49,005 nucleotides of DNA from Desulfuromonadales bacterium (GTDB lineage: Bacteria > Desulfobacterota > Desulfuromonadia > Desulfuromonadales > Syntrophotaleaceae): assembly GCA_030154185.1 (NCBI GenBank), contig JASKKK010000017.1, positions 1-49,005 of the forward strand, written 5' to 3'. This document shows, in pieces, positions 8,903-17,003 of the stretch. Position numbers and translations under genes: made by a program. Position 1 is the stretch's first letter, and each line of letters starts with the position of its first letter. The notes beneath the pieces are model-generated. The model worked only from the letters and a program-made list of their open reading frames with translations. It was not told where the DNA came from and made no database searches.

Positions 8903-9517
8903 TCAATCCAGCCACTTCACCATCATACCGAAATCGATCTTTTTCGGCGCCTTGCCGGCCTTGGAAGCATAACCGACAGGGATCACTGCCATGAACTCGC
9001 CCTGCTCTTCACCCATGAAACGCAGGACCTCATCCTTCATCAGAAACAGAATCCCGAGCCACACCGTCGCCAGACCGAGGGAAGTGGCCGCAATCAGGAG
9101 ATTCTGAATGGCCGCAGCCGAACTTTGAATCTCCATGGTCTGAAAAAAATCGAGAGCCCGTTCTTTTTCGATCCGGAACAGGTCGGTGCCATGGCCGATC
9201 AATTCACCGGTATTGGCCACCACGATAACCACCGGTGCGGAATTGATACTTCTGGCGGCCATGCGCAATAAAACGGCTGCCGGCTTAGGAAAATCGGCAG
9301 CCCGGGCATTTACCAGGGCGGCAAGTTCTTTTTTGCGGTCTCCGCGAATCACGACAAATTTCCAGGATTGCTGATTATGAGCCGACGGGGCCTGATTCGC
9401 AGCGCGTAAAATGGTCAGCAGATGTTCTTCGGAAACAGGCTCGTCGGTAAAGGATCGTATACTGCGTCGTTGCTCGATATGCAGCAAGGTCCTGTTCTGG
9501 TCATGGGAAGGATTCAT
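8903..9517 (-). CDS. nitroreductase family protein
   Basis: A 204-residue FMN-dependent oxidoreductase of the nitroreductase fold; the physiological substrate is unknown. Seen: the typical start RRSIRSFTDEPV, then APSAHNQQSWKFVVI (FMN-contact region), a central helical region, and the C-terminal GLATVWLG and VIPVGYAS motifs. A longer frame runs to 9685, but the ATG at 9517 has AGAGGA six bases upstream and starts where family homology begins. It converges on the GGDEF-EAL gene (22-base gap). A second, unrelated nitroreductase is at 12188-12775. Confidence 0.88.
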   Translation of the reverse strand: MNPSHDQNRTLLHIEQRRSIRSFTDEPVSEEHLLTILRAANQAPSAHNQQSWKFVVIRGDRKKELAALVNARAADFPKPAAVLLRMAARSINSAPVVIVVANTGELIGHGTDLFRIEKERALDFFQTMEIQSSAAAIQNLLIAATSLGLATVWLGILFLMKDEVLRFMGEEQGEFMAVIPVGYASKAGKAPKKIDFGMMVKWLD

Positions 9518-9709
9518 CTCATGTCCTCTACTGAAGTTGGTTCTGATGACGGTCGATTGTCTGATGCTCTCATTCATATCAGAGCAAACCAGTCGCCGTA
9601 TACAAAAAAACGCGCCGACTTCGGAAGACATACCGGGAACACCCATCAAAATTTCGGCAGGATAAACCTTTCGGGAAATCCGCAATCGCCGAAATAAGCC
9701 ACGAAAATC

Positions 9710-9838
9710 TCACGCCGACTTGCTGAGAACAACCCAGAACCCGGTTTCATCGTCAATAATGCGGTAAGCATCGGCACAACAAAGTTCCTTTAATATCTTT
9801 CCGAAACGTTTGGCGCCATCCCCTCCGAACCACCACAT
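9710..9838 (-). CDS. possible 42-residue small protein or gene remnant
   Basis: A minus-strand frame from the ATG at 9838 codes a Trp- and charge-rich peptide that reads MWWFGGDGAKRFGKILKEL and ends in FWVVLSKSA. Its composition looks like real protein. The frame stays open for 12 codons upstream with similarly protein-like residues (YQDREPVLPVG) before a stop, but there is no start codon there and no ribosome site. It may therefore be the 3' end of a decayed gene. I do not recognise it. Confidence 0.35.
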   Translation of the reverse strand: MWWFGGDGAKRFGKILKELCCADAYRIIDDETGFWVVLSKSA

Positions 9839-9925
9839 GCCGACAGGGAGAACCGGTTCCCGATCCTGATAAAATTATTGGTGGAGAATCTAACAGGACG
9901 ACTTCTGCCATATTTTTTGACTTCC

Positions 9926-9973
9926 GTCCAAAGTGCATAACAATTAGAGAGTCAGGTTGAAATCACTTTGGAC
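9926..9973. promoter_or_regulatory. operator-like inverted repeat upstream of the SDR gene
   Basis: GTCCAAAGTG (9926-9935) and CACTTTGGAC (9964-9973) are perfect 10-bp inverted arms 28 bases apart. They sit directly upstream of the ribosome site of the SDR gene. The spacing is too wide for a terminator and suits two DNA-bound regulator subunits. Confidence 0.45.
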
Positions 9974-9990
9974 AAATAAGGAGAAGAAGC

Positions 9991-10689
9991 ATGAATGGAA
10001 CGATTCTGATCACCGGTGCCAATCGCGGCATCGGGCTGGAGTTGGCCACACGCTATGCCGCCGACGGCTGGCGCGTGCTGGCCTGCTGTCGGCAACCGGA
10101 GAATGCGCTGGAACTGCAGATTCGTCAGGAGAGGAATCCCGGCAAAATCAGCATTCAAACCCTTGATGTTTCCGACGAGGAAGGCATTCGGGCGCTAGCC
10201 CGTCAGTGGAAAGGAGAACCGATCGATATCCTGTTCAACAATGCCGGCGTCCGCGGAGGCGAACTTCAGGATCTGGGCAATGTGGACGTCGAAACCTGGC
10301 TGCAAACCTTTCGGGTCAACACCATCGCCCCGTTGCAGATGGCCGCCGCATTCCTCGAAAACGTTGCCGGAAGCCGGCGCAGGATCATCGCCACCATGGG
10401 GAGTGTCATGGGCAGCATCGCGGAAAACTCTTCGGGCGGCCAATACATCTATCGCAGTTCCAAGGCCGCCGTTCACATGGTAGGTCACTGTCTGGCGAGG
10501 GATCTGCGCGCGCGCGGCATCATTTCAGTGCTACTCCACCCCGGATGGGTCAAAACCGACATGGGCGGCCCGAATGCTACCGTATCTCCTATGGAAAGCG
10601 CCGCAGGCCTGCAACGGGTACTGGCCAACCTGCGCATGGAGGACAGTGGACGTCTTTTCGATTTCCAGGGGAATGAATTGCCCTGGTAG
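9991..10689 (+). CDS. short-chain dehydrogenase/reductase, C-factor-like
   Basis: A 232-residue NAD(P)-dependent oxidoreductase of unknown substrate. Seen: the Rossmann motif TGANRGIG at residues 8-15, an acidic DVS after strand 3, NNAG near 90, the catalytic Ser region near 136 (MGSVMGS) and YRSSK as the YxxxK active site near 153, followed by HPGWVKTDMGG. The pattern resembles the CsgA/C-factor-like SDR branch. The ATG at 9991 follows AAGGAGAAG. It appears monocistronic, with a 10-bp inverted repeat in its promoter region. Gene remnants follow downstream. Confidence 0.88.
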   Translation: MNGTILITGANRGIGLELATRYAADGWRVLACCRQPENALELQIRQERNPGKISIQTLDVSDEEGIRALARQWKGEPIDILFNNAGVRGGELQDLGNVDVETWLQTFRVNTIAPLQMAAAFLENVAGSRRRIIATMGSVMGSIAENSSGGQYIYRSSKAAVHMVGHCLARDLRARGIISVLLHPGWVKTDMGGPNATVSPMESAAGLQRVLANLRMEDSGRLFDFQGNELPW

Positions 10690-10798
10690 TAACTGATTCA
10701 ACCGGAGCAGATTCCTTCCCCGCCTCATCAAATGTTACCGCTAACACGGGTTCGGGAAGTGCTCGAATTGAGGAAGCAATGAACGGAAAGGGCCAGGC

Positions 10799-11020
10799 AT
10801 GAAGAAAGAAGCCCGGCTTTATCGGCGGCATGACGCAGGGACGGTCACCTGTCTGACCTGCCAGAGACCGTGCGTCATCCAGGAAGGCCGAACGGGATGG
10901 TGCCGGACCAGGGGCAATTATATCGAAGTGGAAGAAGTACGGCACCTGCCCCGTTTCATCGCCTCTCAGGACAGGGATATTCCTGACAGACTGCCGGCCT
11001 TCCAACCCCATTTCGTATAG
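10799..11020 (+). pseudogene. 5' remnant of an AmrS-like radical SAM gene
   Basis: A 73-codon frame starts MKKEARLYRR and has CLTCQRPCVIQEGRTGWC. That matches the N-terminal Cys-rich segment of the AmmeMemoRadiSam (AmrS-type) radical SAM enzymes, which are normally about 330 residues. The frame then departs from the family (after about residue 45) and stops at 11020. The CxxxCxxC radical SAM core is absent, so no enzyme can be made. The gene is cut off just before a dinB remnant, suggesting a deletion that joined two genes. Confidence 0.6.
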
Positions 11021-11051
11021 CGGATCTGCCCCTCATCCCAAGGCGACTGCA

Positions 11052-11383
11052 GAACAATGTCTGGAGGCGGTTTTTCTGCCGGAGCGCAGGCTGTGGGGGG
11101 GGGCGGCCCCAAAACGGACCAGCGTCTGCGGGCCATGGGGGTGGTCACCATCGGCGATCTGGCTGCCCTGCCTCCGGGATCCCTGATCGCCCGGTTCGGA
11201 CGATCCCACGGATCCTGGCTGTATCAGGCCGCTCGAGAAGTCGACGCCACTCCCCAGGTGAGGTTTCGCCCCCCCGACGTCAAACGACGGCCGGACGTAC
11301 GGATCATCCAAATCGACCATCACAACCGCGATTGTTTGGCGAAAGAACTGGTCGAAAAGATCGCGGCGATGATAACGACATAG
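11052..11383 (+). pseudogene. dinB: frameshifted remnant of DNA polymerase IV (dinB)
   Basis: The segment codes the helix-hairpin-helix thumb region of Y-family polymerases. EAVFLPERRLWG is in one frame and GPKTDQRLRAMGVVTIGDLA in the next, continuing to LIARFGRSHGSWLYQAARE. The family motif LWGVGPKT is split exactly at a run of nine G (11095-11103), so the frameshift lies there. The palm/finger catalytic half is missing upstream, and the little-finger domain stops after about 40 residues (IIQIDHHNRDCLAKEL). It is not functional. Confidence 0.7.
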
Positions 11384-11420
11384 CGCTGCGCCAATCAGTC
11401 GAAAAGTGGCAGGCGGGCAT

Positions 11421-11627
11421 TCAACGTTTGAAGAGCCTCAAAATCAGCGTCAGCAGAACGCTGACGATAATCATGGAGGTGATGGGTATAAATATCTTCA
11501 CCCGCTCCGATTCAATGCGGATATCCCCGGACAGTCTGCCGAACCAGTTAAGCAGCCACGGAGCGAATTGCCATATCGCACCGGCGATCAGCAACAGCGC
11601 CCCCGTTATCATCATCCATCTCGCCAT
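11421..11627 (-). CDS. DUF2905 small membrane protein
   Basis: A 68-residue protein matching the DUF2905 pattern: an N-terminal transmembrane helix (ITGALLLIAGAIW), the central LSGDIRIESERVKIFIP motif (family form LPGDI...) and a second helix to a basic end LRLFKR. The function is unknown. An upstream ATG at 11645 exists, but the ATG at 11627 has GGAG five bases upstream and starts at the family-typical residue. It stands between the dinB remnant and a convergent-free gap, on the opposite strand to the remnants. Confidence 0.82.
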   Translation of the reverse strand: MARWMMITGALLLIAGAIWQFAPWLLNWFGRLSGDIRIESERVKIFIPITSMIIVSVLLTLILRLFKR

Positions 11628-11760
11628 GGCGGCTCCATACAACAATCACCGGACAGGCCGGCCTTAGACTTTCATCCGGCCCAACATCTACCTTATGGCT
11701 CTTCCCTATATCATCACACGATTCCCGACTGGGAAAAAGCGTCTGTCCGGTGGCCTTCGC

Positions 11761-12084
11761 TTAATCTGCAACCGCATCTTCGCCGCGAGGATGAACCGGC
11801 AGCAGCCATAGGAGCTCCGCCAGCAGATACCCCACCAGAATGGCCAAAGATCCGTAAAGAACCCCTTGAAAAACCAATGCCATACCGACGGTAAAGGAAG
11901 CAGGCCCCGCCTTCAGAAAGGGGGAAAAGACCGCCGCCTTGTTCAGTAACACCCCCGCCTCCCGGCCGGCAAACCAAAGGTAAACGGCAGCGCCGCAACC
12001 GAGAAAAGCGCTGGCGACGCCCCAAACCTCACCGACCAATATTTCCAGGGAAATAAAAATAGCACCTGCCCACCACTCATCCAA
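11761..12084 (-). CDS. small membrane protein of unknown function
   Basis: 107 residues with about three hydrophobic segments (about 5-40, 45-60 and 65-95) and an acidic/His C-terminus. It starts MDEWWAGAIFISLEI. I do not recognise the family. The composition is coherent, the frame has no competing ORF, and the stop is followed by an ordinary gap. The ribosome site is weak (no clear AGGAG before the ATG at 12084). It could be the second gene of a unit with the upstream nitroreductase, about 100 bases away on the same strand. Confidence 0.55.
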   Translation of the reverse strand: MDEWWAGAIFISLEILVGEVWGVASAFLGCGAAVYLWFAGREAGVLLNKAAVFSPFLKAGPASFTVGMALVFQGVLYGSLAILVGYLLAELLWLLPVHPRGEDAVAD

Positions 12085-12187
12085 GCGTTTTCAAACGTGA
12101 TTGGTGCAGCACAATGAAATTGTAATTTCCCGGAAGGCAACCCTGATCCGGACTGAGCACCGCAAACCGACACATCGTGACCGATTC

Positions 12188-12775
12188 CTACCAGCCGAAC
12201 GGCCCTTCGCAGACGGTTCCGGCGAGGGGACGGCGGTCGTTGGGTGTCTCTTTGGCCTGCAGCATTTCCGGAAGATCCTTTTTCGCTCCCGGCCTGCCGA
12301 TGGCCGCCATCGCCTGCACCTGGTATGCATCCGGCACCTGCAATTCCGCTTTGGCGCGTTCGTAGTCGAAGCCCTGCATGCCGTGGGCGATATAACCGCG
12401 CAACATAGCCTGCAAGGCCAGGTTCTCCCAGGCTGCTCCCGTATCGTAGGAATGGGTACGGGCCGGCTTACCGTTATGATCGAAGGTGGTTTTCGAGACG
12501 AACAGCAACAGGGCCGCCGCCTTGTCGGCCCAGACCCGGTTCGGCTCGACCAGCAGGCTCAGAAACAGCGGCCAGTGCTCGCTGTCCCGTCGCGCATAAA
12601 GGATCCTCCACGGCTGGTTGTTGAACGAGGAAGGCGCCCAGCGCGCCGCTTCGAAGAGCACCATCAGTTCCTCTTCCGGAATCGGTTCGCCGGACATGGC
12701 CCGCGGCGACCAGCGATCGACAAACAGTTTGTCGACCGGATATTCGGCCCGTCGTTTTTCACTGCCTGTTTCCAT
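12188..12775 (-). CDS. nitroreductase family protein
   Basis: 195 residues, FMN-dependent oxidoreductase fold. Seen: RWSPRAMSGEPI near the start, ARWAPSSFNNQPWRILY as the flavin-contact region, a central TGAAWENLALQAMLRG helix and a C-terminal AIGRPG followed by RRPL. The pattern belongs to the subgroup annotated as NADPH:flavin/nitroreductases acting on many electrophiles; the substrate is unknown. The ATG at 12775 follows AAGGGAGGG. Similarity to the nitroreductase at 8903-9517 is limited to the fold motifs, so they are not a recent duplication. Confidence 0.88.
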   Translation of the reverse strand: METGSEKRRAEYPVDKLFVDRWSPRAMSGEPIPEEELMVLFEAARWAPSSFNNQPWRILYARRDSEHWPLFLSLLVEPNRVWADKAAALLLFVSKTTFDHNGKPARTHSYDTGAAWENLALQAMLRGYIAHGMQGFDYERAKAELQVPDAYQVQAMAAIGRPGAKKDLPEMLQAKETPNDRRPLAGTVCEGPFGW

Positions 12776-13129
12776 GCGCCCTCCCTTTTGTTGCTCGGTT
12801 TCGGTTCCCGTCTTCTTTTCTACTCAGTCTATCCCTGCCATTAAAAACATCAGGCATGCCCTGATTACCTCCCGTCGACTTTGAAAAGGATACACTGACG
12901 CTTTTTCAGATCCCGACTCATCACCTCCGACTCCATGCCTCCCGTAATAACATGATGGGATGTATTCGAATTTACACTCTGGTCTTGTCCGTTTGGTGCT
13001 TTACAGTCCCGGCCGACAGCCGGGAAGATAGAGACGCCCAAGCGTTCCAGCGTTTTATTATTGTGCCCTGAACTTCCAGCAACGCCGGCACGAAGTATTT
13101 TCAAATCGACATAAACGAGGCAACGCGGT
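12776..13129. other. intergenic region, no gene recognised
   Basis: 354 bases between two minus-strand genes. An 80-codon minus frame (12865-13104) has no ribosome site and random-looking composition. No terminator-quality hairpin was found. The part next to 12775 should carry the nitroreductase promoter. Confidence 0.5.
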
Positions 13130-13954
13130 TTATATCGAAAAAGAGGCGGCTATTTGGATCGTTTGCAACTGGATCTCGACCATTTCGGAGAGGTTGCGGC
13201 TGTATCCACCGGCCATCACCACCCCTACCGGAATATTCAAATCCCGACACTTCGACAACACCAATTCGTCCCGCAACCCGATGCCTGATCGGGTAAGCGC
13301 CAGCCTGCCGAAACGATCATCTTCATGCACATCGACACCGGCCAGAAAAATTGCCAGATCAGGCTGCGATCTGGACAATGCCGTATCCAGCGCCTCATCA
13401 AGTACCTTCAGATATACTTCATCCTCCGTTCCATCCGGCAAACCGACATCCAAATCACCAGGAATCTTGCAGTAAGGGAAGTTTTTTTCGCCATGAATTG
13501 AGAATGTAAAGATGGAAAAATCCCCCGTCGTAATTTCGGCCGTTCCGTTTCCTTGATGTACATCACAATCAATGATTAACACACGGCTGACCGATCCTTC
13601 GGCTTGCAGCGCCCGGGCCGCCACCACGATATCGTTGTAGAGACAGTATCCTTGACCATGATCCGAACACGCGTGATGCGTTCCACCACCGAGCGACAAT
13701 CCCACACCATCATCAAGTGCATGACGGCAAACAGCAATGGTCGCACCGGCTGTGTATTTCGCGCGCTGCACCAGTTCCGGTGACCACGGCAGTCCAATCC
13801 AGCGAAGTTCCGTATCGGTTAAAAGCCCGTTTTCAAACCGATGAAGGTAATCATCGGTGTGCACACGTCGTAAATCAAGATCCGAAACCGGTTCGGGCGA
13901 TTGAATGTTTTCAGGAGGCACCACATTTGCCGCCAAAACGCGTTGCCGCAGCAT
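13130..13954 (-). CDS. histone deacetylase-like (HDAC/AcuC fold) hydrolase, 5' end uncertain
   Basis: A Zn-dependent deacylase of the HDAC fold; bacterial members act on acetylated lysines or polyamines, and the substrate here is unknown. Seen from the ATG at 13954 (274 residues): the His pair in GGTHHACSDHGQG, Zn ligands in DCDVHQGNGT and AGVDVHEDD, and the catalytic Tyr in MAGGYSRN. The family N-terminus continues upstream in the same frame: codons up to about 14011 read FLPEKHRFPAAKYG directly before Met. No ATG, GTG or TTG lies between there and the upstream stop. Either an unusual start (ATT) is used, or the gene has lost its start and makes a shortened protein missing its first strand. 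No ribosome site precedes the ATG. Confidence 0.72.
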   Translation of the reverse strand: MLRQRVLAANVVPPENIQSPEPVSDLDLRRVHTDDYLHRFENGLLTDTELRWIGLPWSPELVQRAKYTAGATIAVCRHALDDGVGLSLGGGTHHACSDHGQGYCLYNDIVVAARALQAEGSVSRVLIIDCDVHQGNGTAEITTGDFSIFTFSIHGEKNFPYCKIPGDLDVGLPDGTEDEVYLKVLDEALDTALSRSQPDLAIFLAGVDVHEDDRFGRLALTRSGIGLRDELVLSKCRDLNIPVGVVMAGGYSRNLSEMVEIQLQTIQIAASFSI

Positions 13955-14122
13955 TCCATATTTGGCGGCCGGAAACCGATGCTTTTCGGGAAGAAAAAGG
14001 TAAATAATAACAGGCTCGAAAGTTAAAAGAAATTACAATTTTTCACACTGACAAATTAACGGGTACCAACCTTTCAATAAATTCGTGTACCTCGCTCAAC
14101 CTGGAACCTATTCCAAAGAATA

Positions 14123-14156
14123 AAAAAAACCGCTCCAGCGCAAAGGGCGGTTTTTT
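14123..14156 (-). terminator. terminator after the DsbC-like gene
   Basis: CCGC and GCGG (14130-14133 with 14147-14150) are extended by A-tract/T-tract pairing on both sides, giving a hairpin usable in both directions. It lies 22 bases past the stop at 14179. Confidence 0.75.
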
Positions 14157-14178
14157 CGTTCATATAACAAACTGGATG

Positions 14179-14970
14179 CTACTCGGCGGCGTCTTCCTGC
14201 TGCGGCAGCTTCACCTTGGAGCCTGCCAGCCTGAGCAATGTCGCAGCATCGCGATACCCGGAAAAAGGGCGACCGTCGGGAAACACCACGGTCGGGGTCG
14301 AATTGATGCCGTTTTTGCGGGCAAAGGCGATGGTTTGATCGACAGCGTCGGCGCGGCATACCGGCGGCGGTACTGGACGGTTGGTGAAGCTTTCTTCGAG
14401 CATGGCGAGGGAGCGGTTGCAGACAATGCTCTTGGCGATCATGTAAGCTTCAGGGTGGATATTGAGAGGCAGCATCTTGATATAAAAAGCGATATCGGGA
14501 TCGAGCGTAACGACCTTTTTCATCTCGGCGTGGAGCTTTTTGCAGTAGCTGCACTGCGGATCGGTGAAGACGATGATTTTTTTGGACGCCGAAGCTTTGC
14601 CGAGCAGCAAGGCGTCAGCAAGAGGGATGGCGTCGACATCGATCCGATTGAGGCTGGCGATGCGATCGCGAGTGAGGTTTTCCCCGTCTTTGAGACGAAG
14701 GATTTCGCCGCGCATGACAAAGTTTTTGCTGAAATCGATGTAGACCGGGTAGCGCTTGCCCTTTTTCTCAATTTCGACCACCCACAGGGCCTGCAGTTCC
14801 GAAGGTTCGATATTCAGCACCTTGTCGGCCTGCTTGTCGAGCAGGTAGGCGGCTTCTTCCTTGCTCAGGGTATGGCAGTCAAGGCAGGTCTGCTCGCCGC
14901 AGCTGTCCTTGGGAAAGGCCCAGGCCGTCGACGCGCATAACAAAAGAACAACCGTAAGCAGCAATTTCAT
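14179..14970 (-). CDS. DsbC-type thiol:disulfide protein with an N-terminal haem c motif
   Basis: 263 residues, exported. Seen: a signal peptide (about 1-18, cut near AWA-F), then CLDCH at 29-33, a perfect c-type haem attachment motif (CxxCH). A DsbC-like dimerisation region spans about 40-120. A thioredoxin-fold domain carries the redox pair CSYC at 140-143 and a cis-Pro loop INSTPTVVFPDGR near 230. Family role: disulfide isomerisation or reduction in the periplasm, often for cytochrome maturation. The haem motif could let a c-type haem pass electrons to or from the CxxC (inference), or bind metal instead. The ATG at 14970 has GAGG at the right distance and is preferred over 14988. It stands alone, followed by a terminator. 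Confidence 0.82.
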   Translation of the reverse strand: MKLLLTVVLLLCASTAWAFPKDSCGEQTCLDCHTLSKEEAAYLLDKQADKVLNIEPSELQALWVVEIEKKGKRYPVYIDFSKNFVMRGEILRLKDGENLTRDRIASLNRIDVDAIPLADALLLGKASASKKIIVFTDPQCSYCKKLHAEMKKVVTLDPDIAFYIKMLPLNIHPEAYMIAKSIVCNRSLAMLEESFTNRPVPPPVCRADAVDQTIAFARKNGINSTPTVVFPDGRPFSGYRDAATLLRLAGSKVKLPQQEDAAE

Positions 14971-15069
14971 GGTATATCCTCTCCACATAGTTCTCTTTCC
15001 CCGATGACACTAAATTCCGGGCAATGTTATAACGGAGAAGCGGCGGAGCACAAGACCCAATCGCATTGT

Positions 15070-15182
15070 GTTTTACCGCAGAGGACGCATAACTCATGGA
15101 GAGAAACAAAAAACTGGGGCTTTATCTCTGTGTTCTCGGACTCCTCCAGTGAGCGAAGCGAACGGAGGATAAAAAGGAGTCG
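15070..15182. repeat. degenerate CCGCAGAGG-type intergenic repeat
   Basis: Contains TACCGCAGAGGACGCATAAC, then CTTTATCTCTGTGTTCTC about 40 bases later: imperfect inverted ends of a widespread type of intergenic repeat. A related, inverted copy lies on the other side of mntP. Confidence 0.45.
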
Positions 15183-15233
15183 AATGAAATGCCTCACCGG
15201 CATTTGCAATAGCGCTACAAGAGGAAATCTGCA

Positions 15234-15800
15234 ATGGACATGATCACTCTTTTCGGCCTGGCCGTCGCCCTGGCCATGGATGCTTTTGCCGTGGCACTGG
15301 GCTGCGGCCTGACCTTGGAGCGCCTGACCGGCAGGCATCTGTTTCGCCTCGGCTGGCATTTCGGTCTGTTTCAGGCCATGATGCCGGTCATCGGCTGGCT
15401 GGCCGGCCTGACTGTTCAGAAATGGATCGAAGATTACGATCACTGGGTGGCTTTCGGCCTGCTGGCATTCGTCGGCGGCAAAATGATCCGCGAGGCGTTT
15501 CAGGACGAGGAAACTCGCGAATCGCGGGATGACCCGACACGTGGCATGTCGCTGGTGATGCTGTCCGTGGCGACCAGCATCGATGCCCTTGCGGTGGGTC
15601 TGTCGCTGGCCATCGTCGGCCTTTCGGTGTGGTTCCCGGCACTGATCATCGGCATCGTCGCCGGCGTCATGACGGCAATCGGCATGCTCCTCGGCCGCCG
15701 CGCCGGAGCCCGCTGGGGCCAGCGGGTCGAAATCGCCGGCGGTCTGATCCTTATCGGCATCGGACTCAAGATCCTGCTGGAGCATACGTTGGGGATGTAA
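15234..15800 (+). CDS. mntP: putative manganese efflux pump MntP
   Basis: 188 residues, identical in length to E. coli MntP; exports Mn2+ across the inner membrane. Seen: six hydrophobic segments arranged as two repeats, with the signature acidic motifs MDAFAVALG (about 14-22) and SIDALAVGLS (about 116-125) that line the path. A cytoplasmic charged loop rich in Asp/Glu/Arg (DEETRESRDD) lies between the repeats. The ATG at 15234 is preceded by AAGAGGAAAT. Many mntP genes have a yybP-ykoY Mn riboswitch; none is visible here, and the leader is instead filled by a degenerate repeat. It is monocistronic. Confidence 0.92.
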   Translation: MDMITLFGLAVALAMDAFAVALGCGLTLERLTGRHLFRLGWHFGLFQAMMPVIGWLAGLTVQKWIEDYDHWVAFGLLAFVGGKMIREAFQDEETRESRDDPTRGMSLVMLSVATSIDALAVGLSLAIVGLSVWFPALIIGIVAGVMTAIGMLLGRRAGARWGQRVEIAGGLILIGIGLKILLEHTLGM

Positions 15801-15825
15801 ACATGGGGCTTCACCGCCCGTTCGA

Positions 15826-15960
15826 TTTGCTCGCTAGAGGAGGCAGAGCACAGAGATAATTAAAAGGCTGTGCATAAAACATTATCCTAAAGCCTTGTTG
15901 CCGTGAAATTATTGTTTCTCAGCGTCCTCTGTGATCTCTTCGGTAAAATTCTGCCTTTCA
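15826..15960. repeat. degenerate CCGCAGAGG-type repeat, inverted copy
   Basis: Contains AGGAGGCAGAGCACAGAGAT and, 60 bases later, CAGCGTCCTCTGTGATCTC and CTTCGGTA, the inverse of the words before mntP. It fills the gap between mntP and the convergent TPM gene. Confidence 0.4.
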
Positions 15961-15986
15961 AAAATTACCTAACCCAAAAAGCAGGC

Positions 15987-17003
15987 TTAATCCCCGGCAT
16001 GGGGGAAACCGTGCTGATCGAAGCGCCAGTCTGCAAAAGCAAACATGAAGGGGTGATCGAGGCTGCGCATATGCCATTGGTTGCGGTGATTGAAGCCGAC
16101 AAGGATGCTCATGGAAGCGAAATCGAGCATCCAGCCATCCTTTCCCCGCACCAGGAAATACGGCGCGGCACCCCGCTGCGCTACCGGAAAGCGGATCACC
16201 GCCCGCCCGTCGCGCTGCAACACCTGCCCCTGACCGAAGTTGGCCTCCAGAGTGCGGCGCTCATTATCCTGCTGGGCGTCGGTCACCAGCCATTTGCGGA
16301 AAAAGGCGCGCGTATCGGGGGAATAAAGTCCCAGTTCTGGGTCCTTGACATGTCCGCGCAAAACCTGCAGATAGGCCGCCAGGGTCTGTTCCGGAGACGG
16401 CTGAGCGCCGAAACCCGATACGTCGTCGAGCCGCGGCTTGGCCGGCATGCCGGCGCCGATATCGACGACGCTGCGCGCCCCCGCCCCGCCGGACAGATGT
16501 GCCAGGCCGCCCGCCTCATCCGCCGGAGCGTAACGGCCCTCGTCGATGGCTCCCAGAGCCTTGCCGACCACCAGTTCAACGGTTGCCTCGATGCCGTCAC
16601 CGATACGTCCCGCCTCGAAAAAAGGCGCCATCTGGCGCTGCTCGACGTAACCGACGAAAGCATCGGGAAAGATGTCTTCCAGATCGTAGCCGATTTCCAT
16701 GCGCACCTGACGATTGGCCGGATCGACCAGCAACAGCACTCCGCGCGCGCCCTTGGTCCGTTTACCGATGCCGCGCTGTTCGAAGAGCCTTACCGCCTCC
16801 CCGTCGAGGTCACCGGCACCGTCATCGAACACCACGACCTGCAGTTCGATATCGAGCTCCTGCAGCAGTTTTTCCTGAAAGGTTTGCAACCGCGCCTGTT
16901 CGTCAGCACTCATCAGTCCGGCACGGTCATCGATATAGCGATCGCCGCAGGCCGCCAGCAGCAACGACAGCCCCAGCAGTATGCAACAAAGAATGCGCTT
17001 CAT
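15987..17003 (-). CDS. TPM-domain lipoprotein
   Basis: 338 residues. Seen: a type II signal peptide ending in LLAAC (Cys19), then a TPM domain (about 22-160) with DRAGLMSADEQARL, ELQVVVF, GVLLLVDP, RMEIGYDLE and a basic/acidic helix. The C-terminal half (about 175-338) has no recognised domain. TPM proteins are extracytoplasmic and linked to photosystem repair or phosphatase-like roles in plants; the bacterial role is unclear. The usual C-terminal transmembrane helix and Gly-rich tail of the YgcG type are missing; the C-terminus reads like a soluble domain with Trp/His. The ATG at 17003 follows AAGGGGAGGGGC. It converges on mntP. Confidence 0.82.
   Translation of the reverse strand: MKRILCCILLGLSLLLAACGDRYIDDRAGLMSADEQARLQTFQEKLLQELDIELQVVVFDDGAGDLDGEAVRLFEQRGIGKRTKGARGVLLLVDPANRQVRMEIGYDLEDIFPDAFVGYVEQRQMAPFFEAGRIGDGIEATVELVVGKALGAIDEGRYAPADEAGGLAHLSGGAGARSVVDIGAGMPAKPRLDDVSGFGAQPSPEQTLAAYLQVLRGHVKDPELGLYSPDTRAFFRKWLVTDAQQDNERRTLEANFGQGQVLQRDGRAVIRFPVAQRGAAPYFLVRGKDGWMLDFASMSILVGFNHRNQWHMRSLDHPFMFAFADWRFDQHGFPHAGD

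Noticed and set aside
12865..13104. 80-codon minus-strand frame between nitroreductase and HDAC-like genes
   Set aside because: No ribosome site, no recognisable motif and random-looking composition.
14990..15233. Possible yybP-ykoY manganese riboswitch before mntP
   Set aside because: The conserved loop words were not found; the leader is occupied by a degenerate intergenic repeat.
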